From Sneathia vaginalis (GTDB lineage: Bacteria > Fusobacteriota > Fusobacteriia > Fusobacteriales > Leptotrichiaceae): DNA of 64,000 nucleotides. Location: contig NZ_CP011280.1 in assembly GCF_000973085.1 (NCBI RefSeq), positions 522,642 through 586,641 on the forward strand, given 5' to 3'. Position 1 is the first letter of the stretch. Every line of letters begins with the position of its first letter. The notes below the pieces were generated by a model, which searched no databases, was not told the DNA's origin, and saw nothing but the letters and a program-made list of their open reading frames with translations. The position numbers and the translations under genes were made by a program. This document shows positions 47,701 to 56,850 of the stretch, piece by piece.

Positions 47701-49899
47701 GATGAAGTCTTAAACAAGATACAACAAGCAATAATAGAAAGTGCTAAAAACTTAGATACTAAAGAGTATTCAGAAGCACAAAAGCTATTAAGTTCTAAAG
47801 GCGAAGAGTTCAACAAGATAGCTAAAGAAATTAGTGAAACAGGTTCTAAACAATTAAAAGCATTATTAGAATTAGTTAAGAATTTATTTGACTTAAAAGA
47901 AGTTAGAAAAGCTAAAAATTCATTAACAACATCAGAAAAAGCATTGAAAGGGCTTGATGTTGTAGGACAAACAATAAAATCTATATCAAGTTCTATGAAT
48001 GGTAAAGGTAATGAACTGCTTAATGGTGTATCTAAGATGATTGATACTGCAATATCTATATTCAATAACGTGCAAAAGGCAATGCAAGCTAAATCAAGTG
48101 GTGATATGTTTGGAATGTTTGGTTCAATAGGTGGAATAATAGGTTCAGTAGTCGGAGTTATAGGTGGAATATTTGGTTCTATATTTGGTGACAATGGTAC
48201 AACACGTGTTAACGAAGAGAAGAGAAAAGCAATAGATAAGTATAATGAAGACATTATCAAGACTAACAACAACTTAAGAAGTTCTATGGACAACCTAACG
48301 CAAGAAATGAAAACATTCGGTAAGACTTTAATTCAATCATTGTCTAAGAATACATCGAACGAAAACTTAAAATTAAGCCAAGATATAGTATCAGAATTAG
48401 TTAGAACCTATGCTAATAGCTTTAACCCTAACGTAAGCACTACAATATCAAGAGAGAAGTTAACCACTTCATGGTGGGGATTATCTAGTCACAGGGAATA
48501 TTTAGGTACGGAAACTGAACAAAGAAGACTAAGAGAGATATTACATATACCAGAATTTGATAATGCAAGTGATATAATGCGTTGGTACAGAAATAATAGA
48601 AATTCATCATATAGTGGTAATTTCTATGATCCATCAGGTACTAGAACAGGATTATTTGGTTTATTTGGTGGAGATAGTTTTTCACACAGTCTGGTAGGTA
48701 CTAATTTTAATCAAGTTTTAAATATGCTACCTGCATTCGCTAATTCAGTTAATGCATTGCAAAAATTATCGGCTAACATTAAATCTTATGGAGTGCTAGA
48801 AAGCTTTGAAGGTGTATCTGTCACTACTGCAGAAGATAAAAAAGACCAACTAAGAACAATGTTTAGGAAGTTAGCAGAAGCAAGTGGGCAAAATTATCTT
48901 GAAATGGCAGACAAGATAGAACGTAAGCTAGATGAACTAATAAAAACAGATGATGTAATAGTAACTGCGTTTGATGATGTTAGAAATGGGATAACAACAC
49001 AACTAGCCCAAGGTAATAATATAATAGATGGCTTAGCTACTGCATTGCAAGGATACTTCAACAAGATTAGAAACAACATAGCTAAAGTTAAGTATGACCT
49101 AGAATTCAGAGACATGCAAGGCTTTGAATCTAACTTTATTGAAAAATTTAGAAAAGTGTCAGAAGAATTGAAAAAGATAAGACTTGAAAATGGTAAGACA
49201 TTGAAAGACTTAAATCCTAAGGTTCTGGACTTTAGAGACCAATTCAGGCAATTAAACAGAATAAGCAAAGTGTCTACAGATATGCAGAATATCATCAAGG
49301 AATTAAGAAGACAAGCAAAAGAAGAAGGATTGTCAGAAGAGGTAATAGACAAGATATTGCCTTTAGGTAAAATTGCAGATAAGGTTAAGAGTATATCGGA
49401 AATGATTAAAAATGCATTAACAGTAGCAATAGATACTAATTCCTTTGACCAATTCAGTATGAGCCTAGGAGATAGCTTATACAAGAGTGTCAAAGAATCT
49501 ATAATAAAAGCCTTTGTTGAAACTACAAAATTCCAAGAATTGTATAAAAGGTATATGGACACAGAAGAGTATGACAAAGAGATACAAAAAGCTAAAACTA
49601 TGCGTGACGCATATAACAGCATTCAAAAGCAACTAAAGAAAGCAGAATTAATGCTTAAGGCAGAAGGATTAGGATTCAGAGAAACCAATGCTAGTAATGG
49701 TGAATATCTAGGTGGATTAACTGCTAGACAATCACTACCTGCAACAAGCAAGCTTTTAAGTGGTAGTGTTGGAGAGATAAGCACAACAGTTAATATATAT
49801 AACAACGGTTACTTATCAACTGACAGTAACAAGTTCATAGATGATATGACTGACCAAATAATTAAAAAGATTGATGAAAGAAAGAAAAAAGAAGTGTAG
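44800..49899 (+). CDS. Tape measure protein
   Basis: At 1699 residues, the largest gene in the window. It sets tail length by spanning the tube during assembly. Residues 1-80 are coiled coil, about 95-290 is the TMP core (AVKGFLALEVTRRVIEIGKA, then YTSDIGSIFKGLGGISEES), about 710-740 is a Gly/Ser/Lys-rich linker (GRGSTGGGGHGKSSSGKGGG), followed by long helices, and about 1100-1130 is a Gly-rich hydrophobic stretch (GMFGSIGGIIGSVVGVIGG) able to enter membranes. A GGGGG SD is 12 bases upstream. Using about 1.5 angstrom per residue, the known rule for such proteins, the tail would be near 0.25 micrometre. Confidence 0.95.
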   Translation: MADKNFGVEFRTMFKGGGSTQFKKALADIEKQLKEVESQNKQFAESLVDIDKKMLKVISTNEKLASNMQKVKPPKEATSGVEGLKQSFDNLSNAVKGFLALEVTRRVIEIGKACLKASSDMTELQNVTDQVFGDMSKEVQQFSEDMGNAMGRSTYALQKYTSDIGSIFKGLGGISEESTKKMSEDLAALAVDIGSFKNIADDRVFTAITAGIVGETEPLKRLGIVINENVMAEYALTKGIKENWESLNQATKAQLRYQKIMESTSFMQGDAARTINTYANQLKVFQANTQELSKAIGDKLVKSSNGCLGAINDLTEGLTRFFSKKSSADFVNEAIGELNDVKSLLYEYKALSESQVKNTKDRQRMHAIVEQLKATYPQEMANVNALTTNYYELSSAIDKVTNSIEKKMETAEQDYFNTQRLNKQKDTIKELEKSAKLVSGALDEITKEINTRVPELKVKFNADDFLKEIKNGTVHSLEDYIRNKFPKEAERALKQLDGGLFGGNRKSVRDINFSVITSELLTQSEILKRFNGNLKEIDSNQKLVSANSKSMYNSLSKSLNFSNEIAQQNNRKIIEESRRAEIDRAQKSGQLVTTIHDAKNKTIDVVVGNDIGLSSKETLEILKNRGFIEMFIKGVKTTFKQLNDGRIEQSTSNASNKLGYKVDSHGRYVRDEQKKIISEKDFLNELKNNLKKETPKPPVGTKGYGRGSTGGGGHGKSSSGKGGGSGKAKGKEKEKDKWEQMLDNLEKSLKDLSTPLNTKITPKIKEVAEQLRKKQDELTEWLVSVSEIKGFEATKEKIKHLEDQLKVAVELKDSNNVEKIRAEINKLKVENVLPELFGSINKELEEKIRQAQGMNMKADTKDIETTRNNIEKYKAEKMKLYKSQLENGNLSQSEYIDKQLELHKEIIEIYKKYTDKAGEIKEFIEQKQLEVQQVTDNIQQGVFIANIENAINNGSTEQLRDGIVKVYDEVLNKIQQAIIESAKNLDTKEYSEAQKLLSSKGEEFNKIAKEISETGSKQLKALLELVKNLFDLKEVRKAKNSLTTSEKALKGLDVVGQTIKSISSSMNGKGNELLNGVSKMIDTAISIFNNVQKAMQAKSSGDMFGMFGSIGGIIGSVVGVIGGIFGSIFGDNGTTRVNEEKRKAIDKYNEDIIKTNNNLRSSMDNLTQEMKTFGKTLIQSLSKNTSNENLKLSQDIVSELVRTYANSFNPNVSTTISREKLTTSWWGLSSHREYLGTETEQRRLREILHIPEFDNASDIMRWYRNNRNSSYSGNFYDPSGTRTGLFGLFGGDSFSHSLVGTNFNQVLNMLPAFANSVNALQKLSANIKSYGVLESFEGVSVTTAEDKKDQLRTMFRKLAEASGQNYLEMADKIERKLDELIKTDDVIVTAFDDVRNGITTQLAQGNNIIDGLATALQGYFNKIRNNIAKVKYDLEFRDMQGFESNFIEKFRKVSEELKKIRLENGKTLKDLNPKVLDFRDQFRQLNRISKVSTDMQNIIKELRRQAKEEGLSEEVIDKILPLGKIADKVKSISEMIKNALTVAIDTNSFDQFSMSLGDSLYKSVKESIIKAFVETTKFQELYKRYMDTEEYDKEIQKAKTMRDAYNSIQKQLKKAELMLKAEGLGFRETNASNGEYLGGLTARQSLPATSKLLSGSVGEISTTVNIYNNGYLSTDSNKFIDDMTDQIIKKIDERKKKEV

Positions 49900-49931
49900 A
49901 TAGCAGTATTAGATGTTATCTACATTTTTTT
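49895..49931 (+). terminator. Terminator after the tape measure gene
   Basis: TGTAGATA (49895-49902) and TATCTACA (49917-49924) form an 8-bp stem, then seven T. It shows that the open frame from 49913 does not start there. Confidence 0.8.
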
Positions 49932-49960
49932 ACATTTTATATGAAAGGGGGTCATTAGAA

Positions 49961-52642
49961 TTGATAAAAGTAAATGAAGAATATATGCAACTTACTAAAG
50001 ATGAATACAACAATTATCAACATAAGTATAAGATTATTAACTTAACACGTAATAAGATGAACCTAGAACCATTGCTAATAAGCGAAAGTTTGAGAGTTAA
50101 TAGGTTCTTAAGAACTGCAAGAGGAACATTGACACCAAACAATGTTAAGCTACAATTCGAGGGTAAACAAGGTAATCAACAAGACTTTTTAGTTAAGGAT
50201 TTCTTAAATAGATATAAGGACTTTCCAAACATGAGATGGAAAGACATAATAACAGTTGAATTTATAGAAGAATATTTAATAAAAAATCAGGATATTATAG
50301 AAATAATTGATATATTCAATGGAAAAGAAATTACAATATTTAAAGGTCAAGTAAGAGAAGTAACTAGAATAGATACAGATAACAGAAGAACAATAGATAT
50401 AACTATAGAAGATAATACTATAAAAGGTTACGAAAATACATTTTCAGAGGAAAAAGTGTATGAAAACCATTATATATCTAACAACAACGAAAAAGATAGG
50501 TCAATATTGCACATTCTATCAAAAATGATAGGATTCATTGATGATGAATTGCATATAGCAGATGTTAAATTCAAAAATGGTGAATATATCACAATTCCAT
50601 TAATTAAATGTGAAAAAGGTAAAAAGATAATGGAAGAGATTGCAGAGATAGTAAGAGCAATATATGGTAATATATACACACTTCCTAATGGTGAACTTAG
50701 AATAACAAGTGACCTTGATAAGTCTTACATAGAAGATACTAAGATAACAATAGGAAGTAAAGATGGCAATTATCCTGTATTAAGTTTTATTGAAAACACG
50801 GAAATACAACCAAAAGAAAACAAGGTTGAAGTTAAGTATAACAATGTTGTTAAACATGAAAGACAAGCAGTATTCGTGCTTAGTGGTCAAAATGCAGTTG
50901 TAAGTGAAGATGACGCAAAAGTTAAAATTCCTAAGAATAGTGAAGGTAAAGAATGGTGGAAGATTGAACTTAATAATGTAGTCAACATTGAAAGAACACC
51001 ACAAATAGTAGCATACAAAATTGAAAAAATTACTGTTGTAAAAGAATTACCACCCAAACCAAAACCACCAAAAACTGAGAAAAACAAAGTCAAGGAATAC
51101 GTCAAAACACATACATTAGGTGAATTATCACGCAACGAGGAATTACTTGATTATATGTATAATCACAAGAAAGTTTTAAAACCTGCAACACCAGGAAGAG
51201 GTGGCAGTCCTAAAGATACAATAACAGGAGAGTTTATATTCCTTGAAGCTAATCCTAAGTGTTTTATAGCAGATGGTAATAGATATAGAGATGGAACGGA
51301 AATTATAAAGGGATTAGGTAACATAGGTGATTTAGGTAAAAAGTTCGCACTATTTAAGAGTTGTAGAAAAGTATGTAAATCACTAAGAGTTGACCATGAC
51401 GAAGATGATTATATATACTACTTTGATTTAGGAGAAGATGAAATTGTAAACAATGAAGATACAGGAGTGTTAGAGCCACAATTTGAGACTAAGGAAGAAT
51501 ATATAACTAAGGAAGTGGAATATACTGATTATGAATTGTTATGGGAAGATAACGGATTAAATGCTAAGCTAAGATTTAATAATAGGAATGACTATGATAT
51601 ATTCATTAAAGAATTTAAGATATATGGTAACCCTATTACTAATTTTAAGGATAATTCAATATTATATACCGAAATAAAAGGAATAAAAGACTATAACCTT
51701 AAACAAGTAACGAACAAATACATCAATAGCAAAGAATTAGCAACAGAAATAGCTAAGCACACATACTATAATGAGTGCAGAACATATTCAAGAGTTAAGT
51801 TACAAACTAATAATATGCCATTCTTATCACTTGAAGATATAGTACACCTTGATTATAACAAATATAAGGGAGATTATCAGATAATAGCTATCACACAAAC
51901 TGAAAGCTATACAGAATTACTATTGAAGTTATACAGAGAATATCAAGCATACGCAGAGAACTTTATAACAGAGATTATAGCTAAAAACAATAAAGACTTA
52001 CTAGAATCTAAAGTTAATATAACTAAAGAAGAGAAAGAGAAAATATCAGAAAATGATAAGGCTATAAAAGAATTAAAAACAATAATAGAGGATTTAAAAG
52101 CTAGCACTAATACTAAACTTGATAAGATAGCCGAACAGATGAGTGCATTTACAAGTTTTTTAGAAGAGTATAAGAAGATAGAACCTAAACTTAACAAGAT
52201 TGTAGCAAACTTTAAAGAAGTTGACTATATGACTAAGAATGAAGTATTAACAGCACTGCAAAATGTTACAAACAAGAAAGAATTTGATACATTATTTAAT
52301 TCAAAGAGAATTAAAAGAATGATAGTTAATAATCAAGACTTAATGCTTGCGGTATCAAAAAATAACAATATATTAAATGTTATGTACGATAACTATAAAA
52401 AGATAAATAGTGGTGCAAGACAAAGTGTAAGTGGTGGTAAGTATATCATATTAGAAGTATCATCTAACAATGCTTACAGTAGTAGTTATGGAGAAACAAG
52501 AAGAAACGGTTCAACTTTAAGTGATTGGGGTAATTACAAAGGCAAATTCCAGTATTTCAAGAATTATCCAAACTATGTAGATTACATAAGAAACGATACA
52601 GAAAGTGATGACTGGGTATATTATTATGATTTTGAGATTTAA
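49961..52642 (+). CDS. Tail hub / minor structural protein
   Basis: An 893-residue protein just after the tape measure, in the place of a distal-tail or tail-associated lysin hub. The front half is beta-rich (TRNKMNLEPLLISESLRVNR, FNGKEITIFKGQVREVTRID, ILHILSKMIGFIDDELHIAD); residues about 660-740 resemble a hub C-terminus (YSRVKLQTNNMPFLSLEDIV); then comes a coiled coil (about 700-790) and a C-terminal carbohydrate-binding-like end (YIILEVSSNNAYSSSYGETR). TTG 49961 is chosen by AAAGGGGG 9 bases upstream and the terminator before it. Confidence 0.75.
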   Translation: MIKVNEEYMQLTKDEYNNYQHKYKIINLTRNKMNLEPLLISESLRVNRFLRTARGTLTPNNVKLQFEGKQGNQQDFLVKDFLNRYKDFPNMRWKDIITVEFIEEYLIKNQDIIEIIDIFNGKEITIFKGQVREVTRIDTDNRRTIDITIEDNTIKGYENTFSEEKVYENHYISNNNEKDRSILHILSKMIGFIDDELHIADVKFKNGEYITIPLIKCEKGKKIMEEIAEIVRAIYGNIYTLPNGELRITSDLDKSYIEDTKITIGSKDGNYPVLSFIENTEIQPKENKVEVKYNNVVKHERQAVFVLSGQNAVVSEDDAKVKIPKNSEGKEWWKIELNNVVNIERTPQIVAYKIEKITVVKELPPKPKPPKTEKNKVKEYVKTHTLGELSRNEELLDYMYNHKKVLKPATPGRGGSPKDTITGEFIFLEANPKCFIADGNRYRDGTEIIKGLGNIGDLGKKFALFKSCRKVCKSLRVDHDEDDYIYYFDLGEDEIVNNEDTGVLEPQFETKEEYITKEVEYTDYELLWEDNGLNAKLRFNNRNDYDIFIKEFKIYGNPITNFKDNSILYTEIKGIKDYNLKQVTNKYINSKELATEIAKHTYYNECRTYSRVKLQTNNMPFLSLEDIVHLDYNKYKGDYQIIAITQTESYTELLLKLYREYQAYAENFITEIIAKNNKDLLESKVNITKEEKEKISENDKAIKELKTIIEDLKASTNTKLDKIAEQMSAFTSFLEEYKKIEPKLNKIVANFKEVDYMTKNEVLTALQNVTNKKEFDTLFNSKRIKRMIVNNQDLMLAVSKNNNILNVMYDNYKKINSGARQSVSGGKYIILEVSSNNAYSSSYGETRRNGSTLSDWGNYKGKFQYFKNYPNYVDYIRNDTESDDWVYYYDFEI

Positions 52643-52652
52643 GGAGGTATAA

Positions 52653-54722
52653 ATGGAAGAAAATAGACATATATTCAACAACTTGACACAAGTAGAGAAG
52701 ATAAAACCTAAAATTGATAATCCGATAATTGTTGAAGATGTAACATACAATTTTAGTGACTTGATAGAAAATGAATGGATTTCACACTTCCCACAATATT
52801 CTCACAGAATGCGTAGCACATTCGTTAAGGGTGCAGGGATTGTAGATGAACACCTAGCTAATATCAATCAATGCTTGATACAGTTAGAAGATGAATTATA
52901 TAGGGTGTATGACAAACTTAGTGATGATAAGAAAGCAGAAGTAACAGAGTTCATAGAAGCTAGACAAAATGAAGTTAATGAGTTCATACAAGCAAGAAAA
53001 GACGAGGTAGCAACCTTTATTAGTGACAGAAAAACAGAAGTTGCAGACTTTATAAAAGATAGAAAAAACGAAGTTGCAACATTCATAAGTAACAAGCAAC
53101 ACCTTGTTGATGAGTTCGTGCAAGCTAGGCAGAATGAAGTAGCAAACTTTATCCAAAGTAAAACTAACGAAGTATCAAACTATATTAGTCAAAAAGAAGA
53201 ACAAATAACAAGGTTCATAGGAAATAAGGATAATGAAATAAATAAAAGAACTGAAACTTTAGATGATTATACCAAGAACCTAGAAGGTAAGATTGACCAA
53301 TTCAATCTAGTTATACAAGGTGGAGAAGCAACAGAAGACAAGCTAGGACTTATAAGGTTAAGTACAATAAGTGAACAAGTGCAAGTAGCAACAGTTGAGA
53401 ACTTAAAACAAGCACTAATAACACCTAACTTCAAAGATACAACACCAGTAAAATGGAGTGTTAACATTACAGTAAAATATTGTGGAAAAGAAAAGAAAAT
53501 AGTAGCAGATAACCTAGATAAAAATAAATTAGATTATGTGTTTAATAGTTCTAATTATTCTGAATTTGCAAATTATCACCCACAAACTGAAACAATAAAA
53601 AGAGCAGATGAAGAAGTAAAAAATGTAGATAAAGTCATATACTTAAAACTAAAGCAAGTGACTGTAAGATGGCATGTAACAAGTGAAGATGGCAAAATAA
53701 ACAAAACAATAGAAGAAGTAGTACCTACACAAAATAGTCCATTTCAATATAAGTTTGACCCAACAAAATTTACAGAATTAGCAAAATATGAATTGGCAGG
53801 TGGTCTTGATTATGTAAGTATAGATGAAAATAGTGAGAAAAGCGAGAATAACATATACTTAAGGTTGAGAACAGAACACCCAGAACTACACCCAAGCCCA
53901 CAGGATATACCAACACCACCTGTACCAGAACCAGAGCCAGAGCCTGACCCTGAAAATCCATCGGGGGGGGGTATGAGTTCTACGGATAAACCAAAAGAAA
54001 AAACTTTAAAAGAAAAACTACTAGACGAAATTAAAGATGGAATAATAAAATCTTTACCTTTAAATTACAAAGGAAGAAAGTATTCTGTGGGAATACTGGA
54101 AAGTGTCGAATTTCAAAATTTAAATACTGATGATAATATAATAGGTGCTAAATTGAAATTTGTCGGAGATAAAAAAAGTAATATAACTTTATTAAAAAAT
54201 AATGGTAGTAAAATTGCTTATTTAGATGTAGAAGTTCGTGATGATAGAAAAAGATTTGAACTTAATTTTAACACATATAGCACAGCATATGAAACAACAT
54301 TTTTATTAGCTAAAGTTTCTGAATGGTCAAGTATAAATTTATTATTTAATTCGATAGATTGGTGGAAAAAAACTGATGAATTTGCTAGAGTGAAATATCC
54401 TGTTATAGAAAAGATGGAAGATAGAATAATATCAGCGTTTAGCAACCAAGACATTGGAATCAATACTGAATATGGAAAAGTATTGTGTGAATGGTTCTGG
54501 AATTTAGTCGATACAATTGGAGCACGAGGGAAATTTGAAAATTATGGAAATGAAAAAGGAGAATTAAAAGATTTCTTTGATAAAATGGGTGCGTTAATTC
54601 GGAGATTTTCAGATGATTTAGTTGATTTTCCAATATTAAAGTATGTTTCACTTCGCTTATTGCCGTTCCATATATATGAAGAGATAAAAGAACCAGACAC
54701 AGATGACGATGATAGACCATAA
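52653..54722 (+). CDS. Tail fibre with undecad coiled coil and phase-variable G9 tract
   Basis: A 689-residue receptor-binding-type protein. Residues about 88-215 hold roughly eleven 11-residue repeats of the form E-V-x-x-F-I-x-x-(R/K)-(K/Q)-(N/D) (for example EVATFISDRKTEVADFIKDR), a right-handed coiled coil stalk. Beta-rich modules follow (about 265-420), then a Pro/Glu linker (PVPEPEPEPDPENPS), a run of nine G at 53963-53971, and a 250-residue tip of different style (VGILESVEFQNLNTDDNIIG). At G9 the frame is open; loss or gain of one G would remove the tip. The tip probably binds the host surface. Confidence 0.85.
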   Translation: MEENRHIFNNLTQVEKIKPKIDNPIIVEDVTYNFSDLIENEWISHFPQYSHRMRSTFVKGAGIVDEHLANINQCLIQLEDELYRVYDKLSDDKKAEVTEFIEARQNEVNEFIQARKDEVATFISDRKTEVADFIKDRKNEVATFISNKQHLVDEFVQARQNEVANFIQSKTNEVSNYISQKEEQITRFIGNKDNEINKRTETLDDYTKNLEGKIDQFNLVIQGGEATEDKLGLIRLSTISEQVQVATVENLKQALITPNFKDTTPVKWSVNITVKYCGKEKKIVADNLDKNKLDYVFNSSNYSEFANYHPQTETIKRADEEVKNVDKVIYLKLKQVTVRWHVTSEDGKINKTIEEVVPTQNSPFQYKFDPTKFTELAKYELAGGLDYVSIDENSEKSENNIYLRLRTEHPELHPSPQDIPTPPVPEPEPEPDPENPSGGGMSSTDKPKEKTLKEKLLDEIKDGIIKSLPLNYKGRKYSVGILESVEFQNLNTDDNIIGAKLKFVGDKKSNITLLKNNGSKIAYLDVEVRDDRKRFELNFNTYSTAYETTFLLAKVSEWSSINLLFNSIDWWKKTDEFARVKYPVIEKMEDRIISAFSNQDIGINTEYGKVLCEWFWNLVDTIGARGKFENYGNEKGELKDFFDKMGALIRRFSDDLVDFPILKYVSLRLLPFHIYEEIKEPDTDDDDRP
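53963..53971 (+). repeat. Poly-G tract (G9) within the fibre gene
   Basis: Nine G in a row, coding S-G-G-G with the flanking bases, in a genome where such runs are very rare. Slipped-strand changes of one base would switch off the C-terminal 250 residues. Confidence 0.9.
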
Positions 54723-54751
54723 AAATATTATAAAGAAAAGGAGAAAAGAAC

Positions 54752-55039
54752 ATGAGTAAAAAGATAGAATTAGGCTTACTAGCCAAGAGCATAAAGGCAA
54801 TACTAGGGCAAGACAAGAATATTAAGATTTTAAATGGGAAGGATAGCATAAGCATAAAAAGAGATGATATATTAGTGTATGACGATGGAAACCAGTTCTA
54901 CTTTTATAAAGTAATAAGAGATGGTAGCACATCACTCCCAACATCGTATTACTGCGAAAAATTAATATTAGGAGAAGGTGGCTTAAAGTGGGAAGAATTT
55001 AAAAAAAAAATGCAGAAAATTACGAACCTCCTATCATAG
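54752..55039 (+). CDS. Front part of an A10-split tail-region gene
   Basis: A 95-residue frame (KIELGLLAKSIKAILGQDKN, then DDGNQFYFYKVIRDGSTSLP), stopping soon after a run of ten A at 55001-55010. If the ribosome slips -1 there, or RNA polymerase adds one A, reading goes on through the next open frame, giving a single 282-residue protein. It follows the fibre gene; no family was recognised. AAAGGAG lies upstream. Confidence 0.7.
   Translation: MSKKIELGLLAKSIKAILGQDKNIKILNGKDSISIKRDDILVYDDGNQFYFYKVIRDGSTSLPTSYYCEKLILGEGGLKWEEFKKKMQKITNLLS
55001..55010 (+). repeat. Poly-A tract (A10), frameshift site
   Basis: TTT AAA AAA AAA A in the first frame. A -1 shift here joins the frames at 54752 and 55132 without a stop. 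Confidence 0.8.
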
Positions 55040-55596
55040 TTAGTGATACCTTTGATTATATATTATTAAGAATTAATCATGCTACAGTATACGAAAATAA
55101 AATAGAGTTTAAATTCTGCAACGGTAAGGTAGTGACATTTATGACTGACCAAACAGAAGATATTGATTTATTCAGTGGAACAAGGGAAGTAAGAAAATGC
55201 ACCGTGAATAATGACGGTAGTGAAAATGAATGTAGAGTAGAAAATGAAATAAGCCGATGGTCTTATGAATTTGAGGAGCTTTTAAATGCAAGCAACAGTA
55301 GTGCTTATACACATTCAAATTCTCCTGTTGGAAGACTTTTTAAGTGGGGTGGTGGATATACATTATATCAAATATACATTTTATTTAGGGATAAATATTA
55401 TGGCGAATTCCAAAACCCTAGACCATTTATAGAACTACACAGTAAATGTAGATATCTAACAAGTAATGAAGTCACACTCCATACTTATGCAGATAATTGT
55501 GGGTTTAGTTCAACATATATTCCTAATTATATGCCTTTTCCAAAAGGGTTAGTCAATAAGGACAAAGTTTTAGAAGAAATACTAAAAAGAGATTAG
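55012..55596 (+). CDS. Rear part of the A10-split tail-region gene
   Basis: In the -1 frame the DNA is open from 55003 to the TAG at 55594. Directly after the A run it reads AENYEPPIIVSDTFDYILLR, then GKVVTFMTDQTEDIDLFSG; the C-terminal part has GRLFKWGGGYTLYQIYILFR. The first start codon in frame is GTG 55132, but conserved-looking coding continues upstream to the A run, so it is a continuation and not a separate gene. Function unknown; position suggests a tail or receptor accessory protein. Confidence 0.7.
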   Translation, partial: AENYEPPIIVSDTFDYILLRINHATVYENKIEFKFCNGKVVTFMTDQTEDIDLFSGTREVRKCTVNNDGSENECRVENEISRWSYEFEELLNASNSSAYTHSNSPVGRLFKWGGGYTLYQIYILFRDKYYGEFQNPRPFIELHSKCRYLTSNEVTLHTYADNCGFSSTYIPNYMPFPKGLVNKDKVLEEILKRD

Positions 55597-55634
55597 AAAT
55601 AAGTATTAATAATTAAAGAAAGGAGAGAACACAC

Positions 55635-56333
55635 ATGAAATATGTATATAGAAAAGACAAATTGCTAAGTTCAGTGTATGATGAAGTGCCAGACGATGTT
55701 ATAATCAATTCATATTCAAATGAAAAAGACAAAACACCTGTAGTAATAACTAATGTACACTATGATAATCCTGTTGTAGATAAAGACACAGGACAATTAA
55801 GAGAGAAAACAAAGCTAGAATTGTATAATGATGGATTGTACAAGCTAGGATATAATGAATTATTTAAAGATGGAGAAATAAAGACAGTAGATTTAGACCC
55901 TTACCACGTTATAGAAAATAACCAAATTGTATTTAAGAAAACTGAACTTTTGAATAAAATTGAAAATGAAATTCACAGAAAAGAGCAGATGGAGAAAGAG
56001 AAAGAGTTTGAATTTAAGGGATATATGCAACCTAACAGAGAATTACAAGACCAAACAAGCTTGCTTAAGGTTATATCATTACTTAATGCAACACAACAAA
56101 CGGAGTTTAAGGATTGGAAGATGTATGATGATAAAGGCAAAGAACATTATGTAACACTAACAATTCAAGAGATGATGAAGTTAGCATATATAATGCAACA
56201 ACAAACTACAAGAGCAATGAGAATAGCAAGCAAGCTAAGAGAAAAGGTTGAAAATATAACAGACGAAAAAGAATTAATGGAATTTAATGTAGAAAAGGAA
56301 TGGGCAAGCAACAATGAAGATAACAAAAATTAA
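55635..56333 (+). CDS. DUF4376-type tail-region protein
   Basis: A 232-residue protein with the layout of phage DUF4376 proteins: a front part with PVVITNVHYDNPVVDKDTGQ, a repeated basic helix (about 105-130), and a C-terminal helical domain (EFKDWKMYDDKGKEHYVTLT, then TTRAMRIASKLREKVENI). Such proteins lie after fibre genes and may aid their assembly. AAAGGAGAG lies upstream; the next gene overlaps its end by 20 bp. Confidence 0.75.
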   Translation: MKYVYRKDKLLSSVYDEVPDDVIINSYSNEKDKTPVVITNVHYDNPVVDKDTGQLREKTKLELYNDGLYKLGYNELFKDGEIKTVDLDPYHVIENNQIVFKKTELLNKIENEIHRKEQMEKEKEFEFKGYMQPNRELQDQTSLLKVISLLNATQQTEFKDWKMYDDKGKEHYVTLTIQEMMKLAYIMQQQTTRAMRIASKLREKVENITDEKELMEFNVEKEWASNNEDNKN

Positions 56334-56781
56334 AATTGTATTCTACAAAAGTAATTATAGGTGGTGGAGTAGACTTATTAAATGGTGGACTAATTCTAAT
56401 TACTCACATTGCGAATTGTATGTGAACGATAGATACTTACTAGGTATATCAGATGAACAACAAGTGAGAATTAAAAGATATGATTTATCCCCTGAAAAAT
56501 GGGATAGTATAGACTTAAAAATTGATGATAGGCTAGAATGGATAGTTAATGACTTCTTTGAACAGACACAAGGTGCAAAATACGATTGGAAAGCTATAAT
56601 TCTATCTAATATCTTCAATAGAAGAAAGCAAGATAAAACAAAATACACTTGTAGTGAATGGATAAGTGAATTGTTAGACTTGAGGTATAACATTTTTCAA
56701 CCAAAACGATATTATATGCTAACACCACAAGATGTTTATGATGTGTTTAAGAAAATGACTTCACAGAATAAGCGAGGTTGA
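56314..56781 (+). CDS. Permuted papain-fold (YiiX/NlpC-like) protein
   Basis: A 155-residue protein. It has SNYSHCELYVNDRYLLGISD with a His (near 30), GAKYDWKAIILSNIF near 90, and the Cys in KYTCSEWISELL (near 110). This order, His before Cys, is typical of permuted papain-like amidases. It may cleave cell-wall peptides or host lipids; in phages, the family often lies between the tail and lysis genes. Confidence 0.78.
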   Translation: MKITKIKIVFYKSNYRWWSRLIKWWTNSNYSHCELYVNDRYLLGISDEQQVRIKRYDLSPEKWDSIDLKIDDRLEWIVNDFFEQTQGAKYDWKAIILSNIFNRRKQDKTKYTCSEWISELLDLRYNIFQPKRYYMLTPQDVYDVFKKMTSQNKRG

Positions 56782-56788
56782 AAGTTTC

Positions 56789-56820
56789 AAGGTATAGGCG
56801 ATAGTTTATACCTTTTTTTA
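56789..56820 (+). terminator. Terminator before the lysis genes
   Basis: AAGGTATA (56789-56796) and TATACCTT (56807-56814) form an 8-bp stem followed by TTTTTA. Confidence 0.85.
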
Positions 56821-56850
56821 TTAAAAATTAATTATACGTTAATTTTACAC

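Noticed and set aside
47472-48293. Leftward 273-codon frame opposite the tape measure gene
   Set aside because: Shadow of the long helical coding region; composition is Ser/Leu/Ile-rich with no SD or motif.
48894-49622. Leftward 242-codon frame opposite the tape measure gene
   Set aside because: Same reason; it lies wholly within a well-supported gene and has no start signals.
49913-49960. Upstream ATG start of the tail hub gene
   Set aside because: The 16 extra codons lie in the terminator after the tape measure gene and before a good SD for TTG 49961.
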